A stretch of DNA of 64,000 nt from Streptomyces syringium (GCF_017876625.1 NZ_JAGIOH010000001.1:3038001-3102000), one strand, 5' to 3'. Positions 43,329 to 52,275 are shown, counted from the stretch's first letter. Numbers and translations: made by a program. Notes: generated by a model from the letters alone, not told the origin.

Positions 43329-44726
43329 TCAGCGGCGCACCCGGCGCCCGGGGACGAAGGCGAGGACCGCGCCGCCGACGAGGACGAGCGTCCCGGCGGC
43401 GAAGGCGAGCGCCTTCAGCGGCCCGCTCGCGCCGGTCGCGGCGAGACCGCCGGAGCCGCCGCTTCCGCTGCTGCTGCCGGTGCCGGTGCCTCCGGCGGTG
43501 GTTCCGCTGGTGCCCGTCGTCCCGGTGGTACCGGTGGTGCCGGTGGATCCAGTCGCGCCGGTGGTGCCGCCGGGCTGTTCCTTGGTGTCCACTTCGAGGG
43601 ACGCGCCCGGGTCCTTGGCCGGGGTGCAGACGGTGGTCGTGCCGAGGGCCTTGACCGTCAGAACACCGGGGGTGAGCGTCGCCTTGCCGCTCGCGCCGGG
43701 CTTGTACGTGCCCTTGAGGTCGGGGACGACGATGGGCTGCCCGGTCTTGATCGGATCCTTGTTGGGCTCGCCGACGACCTCGACCTTGCCCTTGTCCGCG
43801 CCGCCGACGGTGACCGCCATGGACGGGACGACGGACTTCGCGGGGATGTCGGCGGGGCTGTCCATGACGGACTTGCCGAACTTCACGGTGAGGTCGAAGA
43901 CGCCGCTCTTGCGGAGGGCGTTGATCTGGACCGGCGAGGTGACGTTCTTGTCGCCGATGGGCGTCTTGCACTGGTACTCGACGTTCAGCTGCTTGCCCGT
44001 GAGGGGCCCGTCACCGGGGTCGCTGCCGCCGGTGGCGCCACCGGACGTCGTGGTGGTGCCGGTGGTGCCGCCGCTGGTGCCTGTTGTGCCGGTGGTGCCG
44101 GTGGTACCGCCCGTGGTCGTGCTGCCACCGGTCGTCGTCGTACCGCCGGTCGTCGTCGTACCGCCGCTGGTGCCGGACGAGCCGTCCGTCACCTTGATCG
44201 TGGCGGCGGGCTTCACCGCCTCCTTCGGTGAGCACTTGGTGTCGGTGGGCAGCGGCTTGCTGACGTTGATCGCGTAGGCGCCGGGGGTGAGCGTCACCTC
44301 GCCCGCCTTCGTCAGCTTCACCTTGGCCTTCATGTCGGGCAGGATCATGGCGCTGTTCTTGGGGATGGGCGGGTTCTGCCGCGGTCCTTCCACGGCCAGC
44401 TCACCGGTCTGCGCGCCACCGAGCGTGATCTTCCCGGTCGGTTTGACGGTGTCCTTGTCCAGATCGAGGATGTCGGGGTTCTTGGAGGCGGCCTGGACCG
44501 TTTTCCACACCACCTCGACCTCGTCGCCGACCTTCGCCGTCGCGGGGGCGGTGATGTCCGCCCGCGTGGTGCCCCGCACGGGCGGCAGCTGCGAGATCGG
44601 GGGCGGTATGCACTCGGTCGCGTACGACACCTCGGCGGCCTGCACGCTACCCGCGCTCAGCAGCGTGCCCGCGCCCCCCAGCATCAGCGCGAGCCCTGCC
44701 GCGCGCGCTCTCCGTCGCGTACTCAC
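43329..44726 (-). CDS. Sortase-anchored (LAATG) two-domain surface protein
   Basis: A 465-residue exported protein with a signal peptide (1-30), a first beta-rich domain (about 31-185), a Gly/Thr/Ser linker (about 186-240), a second domain (about 245-385) and a second Gly/Thr/Ser linker. LAATG at about 428-432, a hydrophobic helix and RRVRR at the end form a class-E sortase signal. The second domain (LNVEYQCKTPIGDKNVTSP) is clearly homologous to the single domain of the protein at 47023-47796. GTG 44726 overlaps the upstream stop, so it is the last gene of a coupled operon. Function unknown. Confidence 0.8.
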   Translation of the reverse strand: MSTRRRARAAGLALMLGGAGTLLSAGSVQAAEVSYATECIPPPISQLPPVRGTTRADITAPATAKVGDEVEVVWKTVQAASKNPDILDLDKDTVKPTGKITLGGAQTGELAVEGPRQNPPIPKNSAMILPDMKAKVKLTKAGEVTLTPGAYAINVSKPLPTDTKCSPKEAVKPAATIKVTDGSSGTSGGTTTTGGTTTTGGSTTTGGTTGTTGTTGTSGGTTGTTTTSGGATGGSDPGDGPLTGKQLNVEYQCKTPIGDKNVTSPVQINALRKSGVFDLTVKFGKSVMDSPADIPAKSVVPSMAVTVGGADKGKVEVVGEPNKDPIKTGQPIVVPDLKGTYKPGASGKATLTPGVLTVKALGTTTVCTPAKDPGASLEVDTKEQPGGTTGATGSTGTTGTTGTTGTSGTTAGGTGTGSSSGSGGSGGLAATGASGPLKALAFAAGTLVLVGGAVLAFVPGRRVRR

Positions 44727-46087
44727 GTCGTTCCCTTCGTCGGTCCGTCCTCGGATGGTGCGGAAACCCGTGGCTGCGTGTCACCGGCGAACCACGGGAG
44801 GCCCTCGCGGGCGGCGGGGCCCCTGCGGGGGCGGGCCCCGGGGCCGGGGGCCGTGGCCGGGCAGGCGCCCCCACCGGTGCCGGAGCCAGGGCCGGCATCG
44901 TCAGCCACTACCGGGCGGGGGTCCGCCCCGGAGCCCCGGGACCTGCCCGGGGCGGGGACGGGGCTCGCGCCCCCGCCAGAGGCCGGGTCCCTGCGGGCGC
45001 CAGAGCCGGGACCCTGCGCCGGGCCGAGGGCGGCCTCCGCGCCCGTGGCGGCGCCGCGGCCCGCGACCGCGTCGGCGGCTGAGCCGGTGCCCGGGGCCGG
45101 GCTCGTGGGCCCGGTCGCGAGCCGCTCCGCGTCCGGCGGGTGCGGGCGTGAGGTCGGGCGGATCCACCCCCGGGGTGCCCGTACCGCCCGGTGGCGGCGG
45201 CCCGTACCGGCCGCCGTCGGCGTCTCGTCCCGGCGGCGGCCCGCGGCCGCCACCGCTGCCATCGCCGCCCGGAAGACCGTCGCCGGAACGACCACGCACA
45301 GCAGGGTCCAGAACAGCGTCACGCCCCACGGCCGGGGTACGTCCCACGGTTGCTCGACCAGCAGCTTCCCGCCGTACTCGAGCGAGACGGCGTAGTCCCC
45401 GTGCGCCCCGGCCGCCAGCTCCACGTCCAGCGCGACCCGCGCCTTCGCCCCGGCGGCGACCGTGCCGCGCCAGCGCTGTTCCTCCCAGGCCGGGGCGAGC
45501 ACGCCGTGCGCGGTGCCGACGCGGAAGACGGGGTCCCGGGCCGGGGTCGGGCCGAGGTTGCCGACGGTGACGACGAGCTTGCGTCGCGGGGGTGCGCCGA
45601 ACCAGGTCAGCAGGCCGCTGGAGCCCTCCAGCCGCGCCCCGAGCACGCTCAGCCGCTCCCGGCCGGTCTGCCGGGGCAGCGGCTCGACCGGGTGGCCGGC
45701 GACGCGGAACGCGGCGTCCGCGGCCGCCCGCCCGCCCGTGACGGTCGCGACGTGCACCACGCAGGGGCACGGTTTCGGCGGCTCGGCGACGGGGATCTTC
45801 CGGCTGAACCGGCCGTCGTCGCCGACGGTGACCGCCCGGCCGTCCGCGTTGGCGCAGTCGTTGGTGCCGCCGATCATGTTCTGCCCGCAGATCAGCAGCG
45901 TGAGGAGGGCCCCCGGCCGCCATCCCGCGCCGGTCACGGTGACGCTGCCGCCCTTGCCCGCCTCGGCGCGGTCCACGGCCGCCGTGGGCCCGTCCGCTGC
46001 CGCCCGTCCGGCCGGCAGCAGCACGAGCGCGGCGACGGCGAGCAGCGCGGCCGCCAGCGCCCCGGGCCGCCCCGGGCGGCGGCTCAT
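44723..46087 (-). CDS. Secreted/membrane protein with neocarzinostatin-like N-terminal domain
   Basis: A 454-residue protein. A signal peptide (about 1-31) is followed by an Ig-like domain with two likely disulfides (LLICGQNMIGGTNDCAN and PKPCPCVVHV), resembling the neocarzinostatin apoprotein fold. A second beta domain (about 145-250) precedes one membrane helix (about 254-282). The last 170 residues are Pro/Gly/Ala/Arg-rich and likely cytoplasmic and disordered. ATG 46087 overlaps the preceding stop, and its own stop overlaps the next start. Role unknown, but position suggests a membrane partner of the anchored proteins. The fold assignment is tentative. Confidence 0.7.
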   Translation of the reverse strand: MSRRPGRPGALAAALLAVAALVLLPAGRAAADGPTAAVDRAEAGKGGSVTVTGAGWRPGALLTLLICGQNMIGGTNDCANADGRAVTVGDDGRFSRKIPVAEPPKPCPCVVHVATVTGGRAAADAAFRVAGHPVEPLPRQTGRERLSVLGARLEGSSGLLTWFGAPPRRKLVVTVGNLGPTPARDPVFRVGTAHGVLAPAWEEQRWRGTVAAGAKARVALDVELAAGAHGDYAVSLEYGGKLLVEQPWDVPRPWGVTLFWTLLCVVVPATVFRAAMAAVAAAGRRRDETPTAAGTGRRHRAVRAPRGWIRPTSRPHPPDAERLATGPTSPAPGTGSAADAVAGRGAATGAEAALGPAQGPGSGARRDPASGGGASPVPAPGRSRGSGADPRPVVADDAGPGSGTGGGACPATAPGPGARPRRGPAAREGLPWFAGDTQPRVSAPSEDGPTKGTT

Positions 46088-46980
46088 GCTGTGGCTCCCG
46101 CGCCGCGCCGGCCACGGCGGCGCACGAGGAGCCGGCCGGCCGCGCCCGCGCCCGCCAGGCCGAGCCCGGCCAGGACGGCGGGTACGAGCCAGGGCAGCGG
46201 GGTGTACGAGCCGGAGGCGGTGGCCGGGGCGGCGCCCGGGGCCTGTGCGGTGATCCGGACCTCGACGGGGTCCAGCCGTGGGGCGTCCGGCCACTTCTCC
46301 GTCAGCCGGACGCTGCTGCCCGGCGCCAGTGCGGCAGGCACGCCCCGCGCGACGCGGTGCAGCACCTCGCCGAAGTGGCCCTTCGCACGGATCGTCAGGC
46401 GCGGGGCGAGGATGGTGTTGCCGCGGTTGACCAGGGCGTACCGGATGACCGCGGCCCCGCCCCTGCCGCTGACCCGTACGTGCTCGACCGTGAGCGCGGG
46501 CAGCGCGGGGCCGCTCACGCGCACCGCCATCGGCACCCGGACCCGCAGGCCGTCCCCGGTGGCGACGACCGCCGCGTGGTGGTCGCCGGGCGCGGTGCCG
46601 GCCGGGACGGTGACGGTGAGCGGCACGTCGGCGCGGGTGCGCGGCGGGACCGTCACCCGCCGCTCGGCGAGGGCGATCCACGGGCCGGTGCCGCGCAGGG
46701 CGACCGTGCGCGGCCGGTCGCCGGAGTTGACCACCGTGAGCCTGTCCTCGATCACCGTGCCCGGCCCGCCCTCCAGGAAGAAGGAGGAGCGGTCCTCCGC
46801 GCCGGGCCCCCGGGTGCCGCCCGGCGCGGGAGCGGCCGACCAGGGCCGGGTGTCCGCGGTGGCGGGCGCCGCGGACAGCGCGCACAGCGCGACGACGGCG
46901 GCCGTCACGGCGGCGCGCGTACAAGCGGTGGTGCGGGTGCGGGAGGTGGTACGGGTGCGGGAGGTGGTACGGGACAGCAT
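46084..46980 (-). CDS. WxL/DUF916-like secreted membrane-anchored protein
   Basis: A 298-residue protein. The N-terminus is basic with TTSRTR repeats, then a signal-like hydrophobic segment ending ATADTRP. Two Ig-like segments follow (DRLTVVNSGDRPRTVALRGTG; RVTVPPRTRADVPLTVTVPAG; VRYALVNRGNTILAP), as in DUF916 proteins that accompany WxL proteins in Gram-positive bacteria. A helix at about 263-285 with RRRGRRG behind it anchors the C-terminus. It is the second gene of the operon, 42 bases after the LPRTG protein. In that family such proteins bind wall or partner surface proteins; this is not shown here. Confidence 0.7.
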   Translation of the reverse strand: MLSRTTSRTRTTSRTRTTACTRAAVTAAVVALCALSAAPATADTRPWSAAPAPGGTRGPGAEDRSSFFLEGGPGTVIEDRLTVVNSGDRPRTVALRGTGPWIALAERRVTVPPRTRADVPLTVTVPAGTAPGDHHAAVVATGDGLRVRVPMAVRVSGPALPALTVEHVRVSGRGGAAVIRYALVNRGNTILAPRLTIRAKGHFGEVLHRVARGVPAALAPGSSVRLTEKWPDAPRLDPVEVRITAQAPGAAPATASGSYTPLPWLVPAVLAGLGLAGAGAAGRLLVRRRGRRGAGATA

Positions 46981-47022
46981 CGGCGGCTCCCTCGGCGGAC
47001 GCGTACGGGCCTCGTGGCCGCG

Positions 47023-47796
47023 CTACCGGGCGGTGCCGGTGCGCTGACGCCGGGTCAGCCAGAGGGTGCCGGCGATCCCGGCGAGCAGCACGGTGCCGCC
47101 GAGGGTGCCGAGGGCGACGGCCGCGTCCGCGGGCCCGGTCCGCGGCAGCTCCCCGCCGCCGGTGGAGCCCGACGAGCCACCCGTGCCCGTAGTGCCACCC
47201 GTGCTCCCGCCCGTGCCGTCGGTGCCGCCCGTGCTCTCGGTGCCGCCCGGTCCCTTCACGTCGAGGCTCAGCGACGGCTTGGGGGCGTTGGAGGGGGTGC
47301 ACGTGGTCGTCGTGCCCAGCGCGACGATGGTGAGGGTGCCGGCCGTGAAGGTGACCTTGCCGCTCTTCTTGGGGGTGTAGGTGCCCGACAAGTCGCTGAT
47401 CTTTATCGGGGTGTTGGCCGGAACCGGCGCGTCGTTGGCGGGCCCCGCGACGGCCACCGTCCCGCTCTCCGCGCCGCCGAGCTTGATGATCGCGCTCGGC
47501 TTCATCGCGCCCTTGCCGAGCTCGACGGGGCTGGAGGAGACGCCCTTCTGGAAGGACATGGTGAGTTTGTAGGCGCTGCCGCTCGCCACGCCCTTGATGT
47601 CGATGGGCGATACGGCGCTCTTGTCCCCGATCGGCGTCTTGCACTGGTAGTTGACGTCGACCGTCTCGGCGTGCGCGGCCGGGGCGAGCAGCAGCGCCGA
47701 TCCGCCGGCGAGGGCCGTGGCCAGGGTCAGCGCGGTGGCGCGGCGCACGGGGGCGCGGCGGACGTGCCGTCGGGGGTGGCTCTGGGGGTGGGACAC
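47023..47796 (-). CDS. Sortase-anchored (LPRTG) surface protein
   Basis: A 257-residue exported protein heading the surface operon. The signal peptide ends near residue 43 (PAAHAET). One beta-rich domain (about 44-182) contains C52 and C166, which may form a disulfide, and starts VDVNYQCKTPIGDKSAVSP. A Gly/Ser/Thr linker leads to LPRTG (217-221), a hydrophobic helix and RRQRTGTAR, a full sortase signal. It shares its domain with the last gene of the operon. No sortase gene is in the window. The 216 bases upstream hold no gene and should carry the operon promoter. Confidence 0.82.
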   Translation of the reverse strand: MSHPQSHPRRHVRRAPVRRATALTLATALAGGSALLLAPAAHAETVDVNYQCKTPIGDKSAVSPIDIKGVASGSAYKLTMSFQKGVSSSPVELGKGAMKPSAIIKLGGAESGTVAVAGPANDAPVPANTPIKISDLSGTYTPKKSGKVTFTAGTLTIVALGTTTTCTPSNAPKPSLSLDVKGPGGTESTGGTDGTGGSTGGTTGTGGSSGSTGGGELPRTGPADAAVALGTLGGTVLLAGIAGTLWLTRRQRTGTAR

Positions 47797-48012
47797 CTCG
47801 TTCCCCTCTCGTCCGGTGCCGTACCGAAAATCACTGACGACACATCAGATCGGGCGCCGACAGTACGCCGGGGACCTTGTCGAGGGAAGACGCAGAACAC
47901 GCCGCCGTGGTGTCCGGCGGCGCGTGTCGGAGGCGTCCGGGCCCGGCCGCGGGGGCCGGGGGCGAAGGGAAGGGGCAGGTCAGCCGGGCGCGGCGAGCGG
48001 CGGCCGGACCGG

Positions 48013-48507
48013 TTACGCGGGGGCGGCCAGTTCGGCCCAGACCGTCTTGCCGTTGCCGCCCTCGTTGCGGACGACGCCCCAGTCCAGGCAGAGCCGCTCC
48101 ACGATGAACATGCCGTGGCCGCCGGGGCGGCCCGCGCGGTGCGGTTGGCGGGGGGTGGGCGTACCGCTGCCGAGGTCGACGACCTCCAGCCTGAGCACCT
48201 TGCCCGCGAAGGCCACCCGCAGCTCGTCGGGGCCGTTCGCGTGCAGGCAGGCGTTGGTGACCAGCTCGGAGACGACGAGCAGGACGTCCTCGGCGGCGGC
48301 GCGGTGATCGGCGCTCGCCGCGGGCAGCCAGCCCCAGTCGTAGAGCGCCTGGCGCGTGAAGTCGCGGGAGCGCGGCACGGCACCGCTGACCCCGACGAGG
48401 TGGAGCCTGCGGACCTGCCCGCTCGGCCGCGGCGGACCGGCAGAGGCAGCGCCGCCCGCCTCCGGGCCGCGGTCGCCCGGCTGCGGGTACGGCCGGGTGG
48501 TGCTCAT
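48013..48507 (-). CDS. Anti-sigma factor, HATPase_c_2 kinase (PrsI-like)
   Basis: A 164-residue RsbW-type serine kinase. The N-terminal 30 residues are variable; the ATPase fold follows with the N box VLLVVSELVTNACLHANG, the G1 box EVVDLGSGTP and G2 GRPGGHGMFIVERLCLDWG. Such proteins hold a sigma factor and phosphorylate the anti-anti-sigma factor. The STAS gene is 207 bases upstream on the same strand and the sigma gene diverges beyond it. From gene order this corresponds to PrsI of S. coelicolor; that identity is by recall. Confidence 0.82.
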   Translation of the reverse strand: MSTTRPYPQPGDRGPEAGGAASAGPPRPSGQVRRLHLVGVSGAVPRSRDFTRQALYDWGWLPAASADHRAAAEDVLLVVSELVTNACLHANGPDELRVAFAGKVLRLEVVDLGSGTPTPRQPHRAGRPGGHGMFIVERLCLDWGVVRNEGGNGKTVWAELAAPA

Positions 48508-48714
48508 CAGCGCTTCACCTCACCGATTCACCGATTGAGAAATGTTGGATACCTGGCACATTGAACAGATTCAGCAGACTCCTGCCCGACCGATCCGTGA
48601 GAACACCCACTTCTTCGACGCGGTTCCTGTGACTCGGATAACGCATGAGTAACGCCACAGGAAGCGGGCCGGACGGTGGACGTGCCGGAGGGGCGGCGGA
48701 GCCGGGCGCGACGA

Positions 48715-49083
48715 TCAGCCGGCGAGGGCCGCGTCGACCGTGTCGTGCACGGTGAAGACGGCCTCGGCTCCGGTGATCTCGAAGACCCGGGCGACCACGG
48801 GCTGCATGGCGGCCAGGTGGATGGCGCCGCCGACGGCCTCGGCCTTCAGCCGGGCGCCGAGCAGCACGTTCAGCCCGGTGGAGTCGCAGAACGCCAGCTC
48901 GGAGCAGTCCACGATGACGCGGGTCCCGGCTTCCTCGGCGCACGCCTCCAGGGGCTCGCGCAGCAATTCCGCCGTATGGTGATCGAGCTCACCCGCCGGT
49001 CTGACGATCGCGCTCGCCCCCTCCCGCCGGACCTCTACATTCAGCCGGCCCCTGCTCGCACTGCCGACCATCCCGCGGTCCAT
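48715..49083 (-). CDS. Anti-anti-sigma factor (STAS domain, ArsI-like)
   Basis: A 122-residue STAS protein. The core has AIVRPAGELDHHTAELLREPL and VIVDCSELAFCDSTGLNVLLGARL, where the serine in DSTGL is the usual phosphorylation site. When dephosphorylated, such proteins bind the anti-sigma factor and free the sigma factor. ATG 49083 has AAGGGA upstream; ATG 49071 is possible. Between its start and the sigma gene (49084-49342) is a 259-base divergent promoter region with no other gene. Confidence 0.88.
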   Translation of the reverse strand: MDRGMVGSASRGRLNVEVRREGASAIVRPAGELDHHTAELLREPLEACAEEAGTRVIVDCSELAFCDSTGLNVLLGARLKAEAVGGAIHLAAMQPVVARVFEITGAEAVFTVHDTVDAALAG

Positions 49084-49342
49084 GCGCGTCCCTTCTCGGT
49101 GTGCTGCGTGGTGTTGCTGTCCTACGTGGCGCTACGAGAACCCTACGCCTTCGATACGCAGGCCGGAAGCCGAAGATCCGTCATTTTCGGATATAAACGG
49201 ACAACGTGGACTTGCCATGTGGAGGTGAAGACGGGTAGGGCTAGATAGGTACATCCACCACGGACGGCTTTGGAGGCGCCGCACACCGCAGCAAGAGGTC
49301 ACGGCATCGGCAGCCATACGCCGAGAATGATGGAGGACACCC

Positions 49343-50233
49343 ATGTCACCCCGGCTCGACGAACCGCGCACCGAATCTTCTCGGGAGACCGCCTCGTCGA
49401 CAACCCCGCCCGAGCAGATCGAGCCCGAAAATCTGGCTCTCCCCGAGATCCCGCCGTACGACGAGGTGGGACCGGTCGACGCGCGGGCCCTGTCCAAGAC
49501 GCTCTTCGCGCGCCTCGAGTCGCTCGAAGAGGGCACGCACGAGTACTCCTACGTACGCAACACGCTGGTCGAACTGAACCTGGCCCTGGTGAGGTTCGCC
49601 GCCTCCCGGTTCCGCTCCCGCAGCGAGCCGATGGAGGACATCATCCAGGTCGGCACGATCGGCCTGATCAAGGCCATCGACCGCTTCGAGCTGAGCCGCG
49701 GCGTCGAGTTCCCGACCTTCGCGATGCCGACGATCATCGGTGAGATCAAGCGCTTCTTCCGCGACACCAGCTGGTCGGTGCGGGTCCCGCGACGGCTCCA
49801 GGAGCTGCGGATCGACCTGGCCAAGGCCGGGGACGAGATGGCGCAGCAGCTCGACCGCGCGCCCACCGTCGGCGAGCTGGCCGAGCGGCTCGGCCTCTCC
49901 CGCGAGGAGGTCGTCGAGGGCATGGCCGCGAGCAACGCCTACACCGCGAGCTCGCTGGACGCCCAGCCCGACGAGGACGATTCCGAGGGCGCGCTGTCGG
50001 ACCGCATCGGCTACGAGGACCACGGGCTCGAGGGCATCGAGTACGTCGAGTCGCTCAAGCCGCTGATCGCGGAACTGCGCCCGCGCGACCGGCAGATCCT
50101 CTCGCTGCGCTTCGTGGCGAACATGACGCAGTCGGAGATCGGGGAAGAGCTCGGCATCTCCCAGATGCACGTCTCCCGTCTGCTGGGCCGGACCCTGGGC
50201 CGCCTCCGCAAGGGCCTGCTGACGGAGGATTAG
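49343..50233 (+). CDS. sigI: RNA polymerase sigma factor of the SigB/SigF subfamily (SigI)
   Basis: A 296-residue sigma factor. Region 2 has NTLVELNLALVRFAASRFRSR, MEDIIQVGTIGLIKAIDRFE and GVEFPTFAMPTIIGEIKRFFRD; region 3 DRAPTVGELAERLGLSREEVVEG; region 4 RDRQILSLRFVANMTQSEIGEELGISQMHVSRLL. The subfamily governs stress and development genes under partner switching. ATG 49343 follows GGAGG by six bases. The symbol rests on neighbouring anti-sigma and anti-anti-sigma genes and on synteny with SCO3068; the protein family itself is certain. Confidence 0.9.
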   Translation: MSPRLDEPRTESSRETASSTTPPEQIEPENLALPEIPPYDEVGPVDARALSKTLFARLESLEEGTHEYSYVRNTLVELNLALVRFAASRFRSRSEPMEDIIQVGTIGLIKAIDRFELSRGVEFPTFAMPTIIGEIKRFFRDTSWSVRVPRRLQELRIDLAKAGDEMAQQLDRAPTVGELAERLGLSREEVVEGMAASNAYTASSLDAQPDEDDSEGALSDRIGYEDHGLEGIEYVESLKPLIAELRPRDRQILSLRFVANMTQSEIGEELGISQMHVSRLLGRTLGRLRKGLLTED

Positions 50234-50257
50234 CCTCCGGCACCCCGCCCCTTTCGC

Positions 50258-50301
50258 AACGCCGCGCGCCGCCACGGAGACCCCGGGCGGCGCGCGGCGT
50301 T
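50258..50301. terminator. 16-bp hairpin after sigI
   Basis: Bases 50258-50273 pair with 50286-50301 around a 12-base loop, ending in TTT on the plus strand. It separates the convergent sigma and HATPase genes. Confidence 0.85.
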
Positions 50302-50328
50302 TGGGGGCGATGGCGCCCGCAGGCATCT

Positions 50329-50784
50329 TCAGCCTGGTGGCGGCTTCCACTCTCTATACGTGGTGGTCCGTGGCAGATGGGCCCACACCGTCTTCCCCAC
50401 GCCTCCAGGCCGCTCCCGGACACCCCAGCGAGTGCTCAGCGATTCGACAAGGTTCAAACCACGCCCGCTCTCTTCGGTCTCCCCGGCCTCACGCGGCCTC
50501 GGCCGACCGAAGTGAGCGTCCGAGACCTCGACGACAATCCCCTCGGGGCCACTTCGCAACTCGACCTCGAACAATCGCCCCCTGACGTGTCCGTGGCGCA
50601 CCGCGTTGGATGTCAGTTCATCGACGACGAGCACGGCGTCCACCAGCTCCTCAGGGTGGCAGCCCCACCGTCCGAGCACACGTGCGACCTGCATGCGGAC
50701 GCGGGGAACCGATCGGCGAACCGAAGTGAACCGCATCTGCCACCGAAGCGCGGTATCCGCCTCGTCATTCATCGGGGCCGGCAC
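50329..50784 (-). CDS. HATPase_c_2 protein (second, orphan anti-sigma-like kinase)
   Basis: A 151-residue protein of the RsbW-like ATPase family. It has VDAVLVVDELTSNAVRHGHVRG (N box), VVEVSDAHFGRPRPRE and SGRGLNLVESLSTRWGVRE. It is not followed by a STAS or sigma gene on its own strand. Start GTG 50784 is preferred because GGAGG lies four bases upstream; ATG 50772 is possible. It diverges from the XRE regulator at 50937, an arrangement common in streptomycetes, and may be controlled by it. Partner protein unknown. Confidence 0.8.
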   Translation of the reverse strand: MPAPMNDEADTALRWQMRFTSVRRSVPRVRMQVARVLGRWGCHPEELVDAVLVVDELTSNAVRHGHVRGRLFEVELRSGPEGIVVEVSDAHFGRPRPREAGETEESGRGLNLVESLSTRWGVRERPGGVGKTVWAHLPRTTTYREWKPPPG

Positions 50785-50936
50785 CTGTCCTCCCAGTAAC
50801 GCATCTCGATCACTGTCCCGGCTCTGCCGGGTACGCCATCCAGGATCCGGGCCAAGGCCGTGCGGGCTCATGAGCGTTTATGACAGGCTCGGGCCCGCAC
50901 CTTGTAGGCGACCGGGCCGGGCGGGCGAGGGATGCG

Positions 50937-52274
50937 ATGAGTGCTGATCGTCAGAGGCTCTGCAGGCGCTGCGGCGCGGCGCTCAGCCGGTACAACACCA
51001 CGCGAATCTGCACAGTGTGCGATCGCAGACATCCGACTGTGCCGGATGATTTTTGGCAGCGCCCGGATATCCGCAACGCCCTGGCCGCCTGGGACATGGG
51101 CGCGGTGGTGCGCGGCTTCCGGCAGTTCACCGGAGCATCCCAGGGAGCGGTGGCAACGCTCGTCAATATCGACCAGGCCGAGGTGAGCCGCCTGGAACGC
51201 GGGCGCAAACGCTTGCGTGACCGGTCCCAGCTATTGGTCTGGGCGAAGGCACTGGGCGTTCCCCCCGACCTCGTCACCGCGGCTCCCGCGAATGCAAGCT
51301 CGTCAGCAAGTATCGCGGTTCTTCTGGGAATCCCTCTGGATGTCAACCTCGAGAATGTGAGAATCCTGCCGTCCTCCGAAAACGATGCCCTGGCGCTCGA
51401 CGGGCAGCTGATCGATTTGCAACGGCGCGACAACGCCGGTGGGGCGAACGTTCTTCTGGCTGATGCGCGACGCAGTTTGCAGTCGGCGATCCGGGCGATC
51501 GCGGAAGGCCTCACGTCCGCACGCGAAGTCCAGGCACATGGTGCCGCAGCTCAGCTGGCACAGATGGCCGGCTGGCTCTCCCTCGACGGTGGTCGCCCCG
51601 AAGACGCCCGAAGGTATCTGGGGGCGGCGTTGTACTGCGCACACACCGTGGGCGACCTCCGCCTTGCCGGGAGCATTCTCGGGTATCTCAGCCTCACGGC
51701 TCTCTACGACGACGCACCGACGGAAGCGCTGGCCCTGGCACGCACCGCCTACGACACGAATCGTGGCGGCGGACAGAACCCCGTGACCACCATGCTGGCT
51801 ACGCGGCTGGCACGAGCTCTGGCGGCGAATGGGGAGGCGGCGGAATGCCGAAGGCTGCTACGAGAGGCCGACCATCATCACGAGACGTTCAACCAGATCT
51901 GCGCCGTACCCGTGTGGCTCGACTACTTCGACGAACCAGAGCTGCGCGCCCAGCAGGGTACGTGCCTGATGCAGATCGGAGAATTGGACGAGGCCGAGGC
52001 ACACCTCACCGCCGCTTTGACACTGTGCCGCGACCGCGGCTCGGAAAGGCTGCGCGATCAGGTGAATTACTGCCTGAGACTGGCTGACATCGCAGTGGCG
52101 AAGGGGGACCTCGACGCTGCTTGCGCGCAGGCGGGAACGGCACTGACGATCAACCGTACGATCTCGTCCGCGCGCATGACAGCCAATTGCTCCGACTTCG
52201 CCAGGCGGCTCGCCCCGCACCGCGCGCACAAGGGCGTCGGTGAGCTGATCGAAGCTGCCGCCCGTCCGCACTGA
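50937..52274 (+). CDS. XRE-family regulator with zinc ribbon and TPR domain
   Basis: A 445-residue regulator. A short N-terminal zinc ribbon (CRRCGAALSRYNTTRICTVC, 8-27) precedes an XRE helix-turn-helix (about 50-115, GASQGAVATLVNIDQAEVSRLERGRKRL). The C-terminal 300 residues are helical TPR-like repeats (AAQLAQMAGWLSLDGGRPEDARRYLG; GELDEAEAHLTAALTL). Such proteins sense a small peptide or metabolite through the repeats. Start ATG 50937 has GAGGG upstream. Base composition is somewhat lower in GC than its neighbours. It converges head-on with the HAD gene, one base apart. Confidence 0.83.
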   Translation: MSADRQRLCRRCGAALSRYNTTRICTVCDRRHPTVPDDFWQRPDIRNALAAWDMGAVVRGFRQFTGASQGAVATLVNIDQAEVSRLERGRKRLRDRSQLLVWAKALGVPPDLVTAAPANASSSASIAVLLGIPLDVNLENVRILPSSENDALALDGQLIDLQRRDNAGGANVLLADARRSLQSAIRAIAEGLTSAREVQAHGAAAQLAQMAGWLSLDGGRPEDARRYLGAALYCAHTVGDLRLAGSILGYLSLTALYDDAPTEALALARTAYDTNRGGGQNPVTTMLATRLARALAANGEAAECRRLLREADHHHETFNQICAVPVWLDYFDEPELRAQQGTCLMQIGELDEAEAHLTAALTLCRDRGSERLRDQVNYCLRLADIAVAKGDLDAACAQAGTALTINRTISSARMTANCSDFARRLAPHRAHKGVGELIEAAARPH

Positions 52275-52275
52275 T

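Noticed and set aside
43500..44200. Repeated GTACCGGTGGTGCCGGTGG-like DNA suggesting a CRISPR or VNTR array
   Set aside because: It is the codon-level repeat of Gly/Thr linkers in the surface protein, with irregular unit length and no spacers.
45191..48564. Long plus-strand frames across the surface operon
   Set aside because: Shadows; the minus-strand genes have signal peptides, sortase signals and overlapping starts and stops.
49228..49245. GGGTAG as a -10 of a sigma-B-type promoter for sigI
   Set aside because: No GTTT-type -35 was found at 14-16 bases upstream on that strand.
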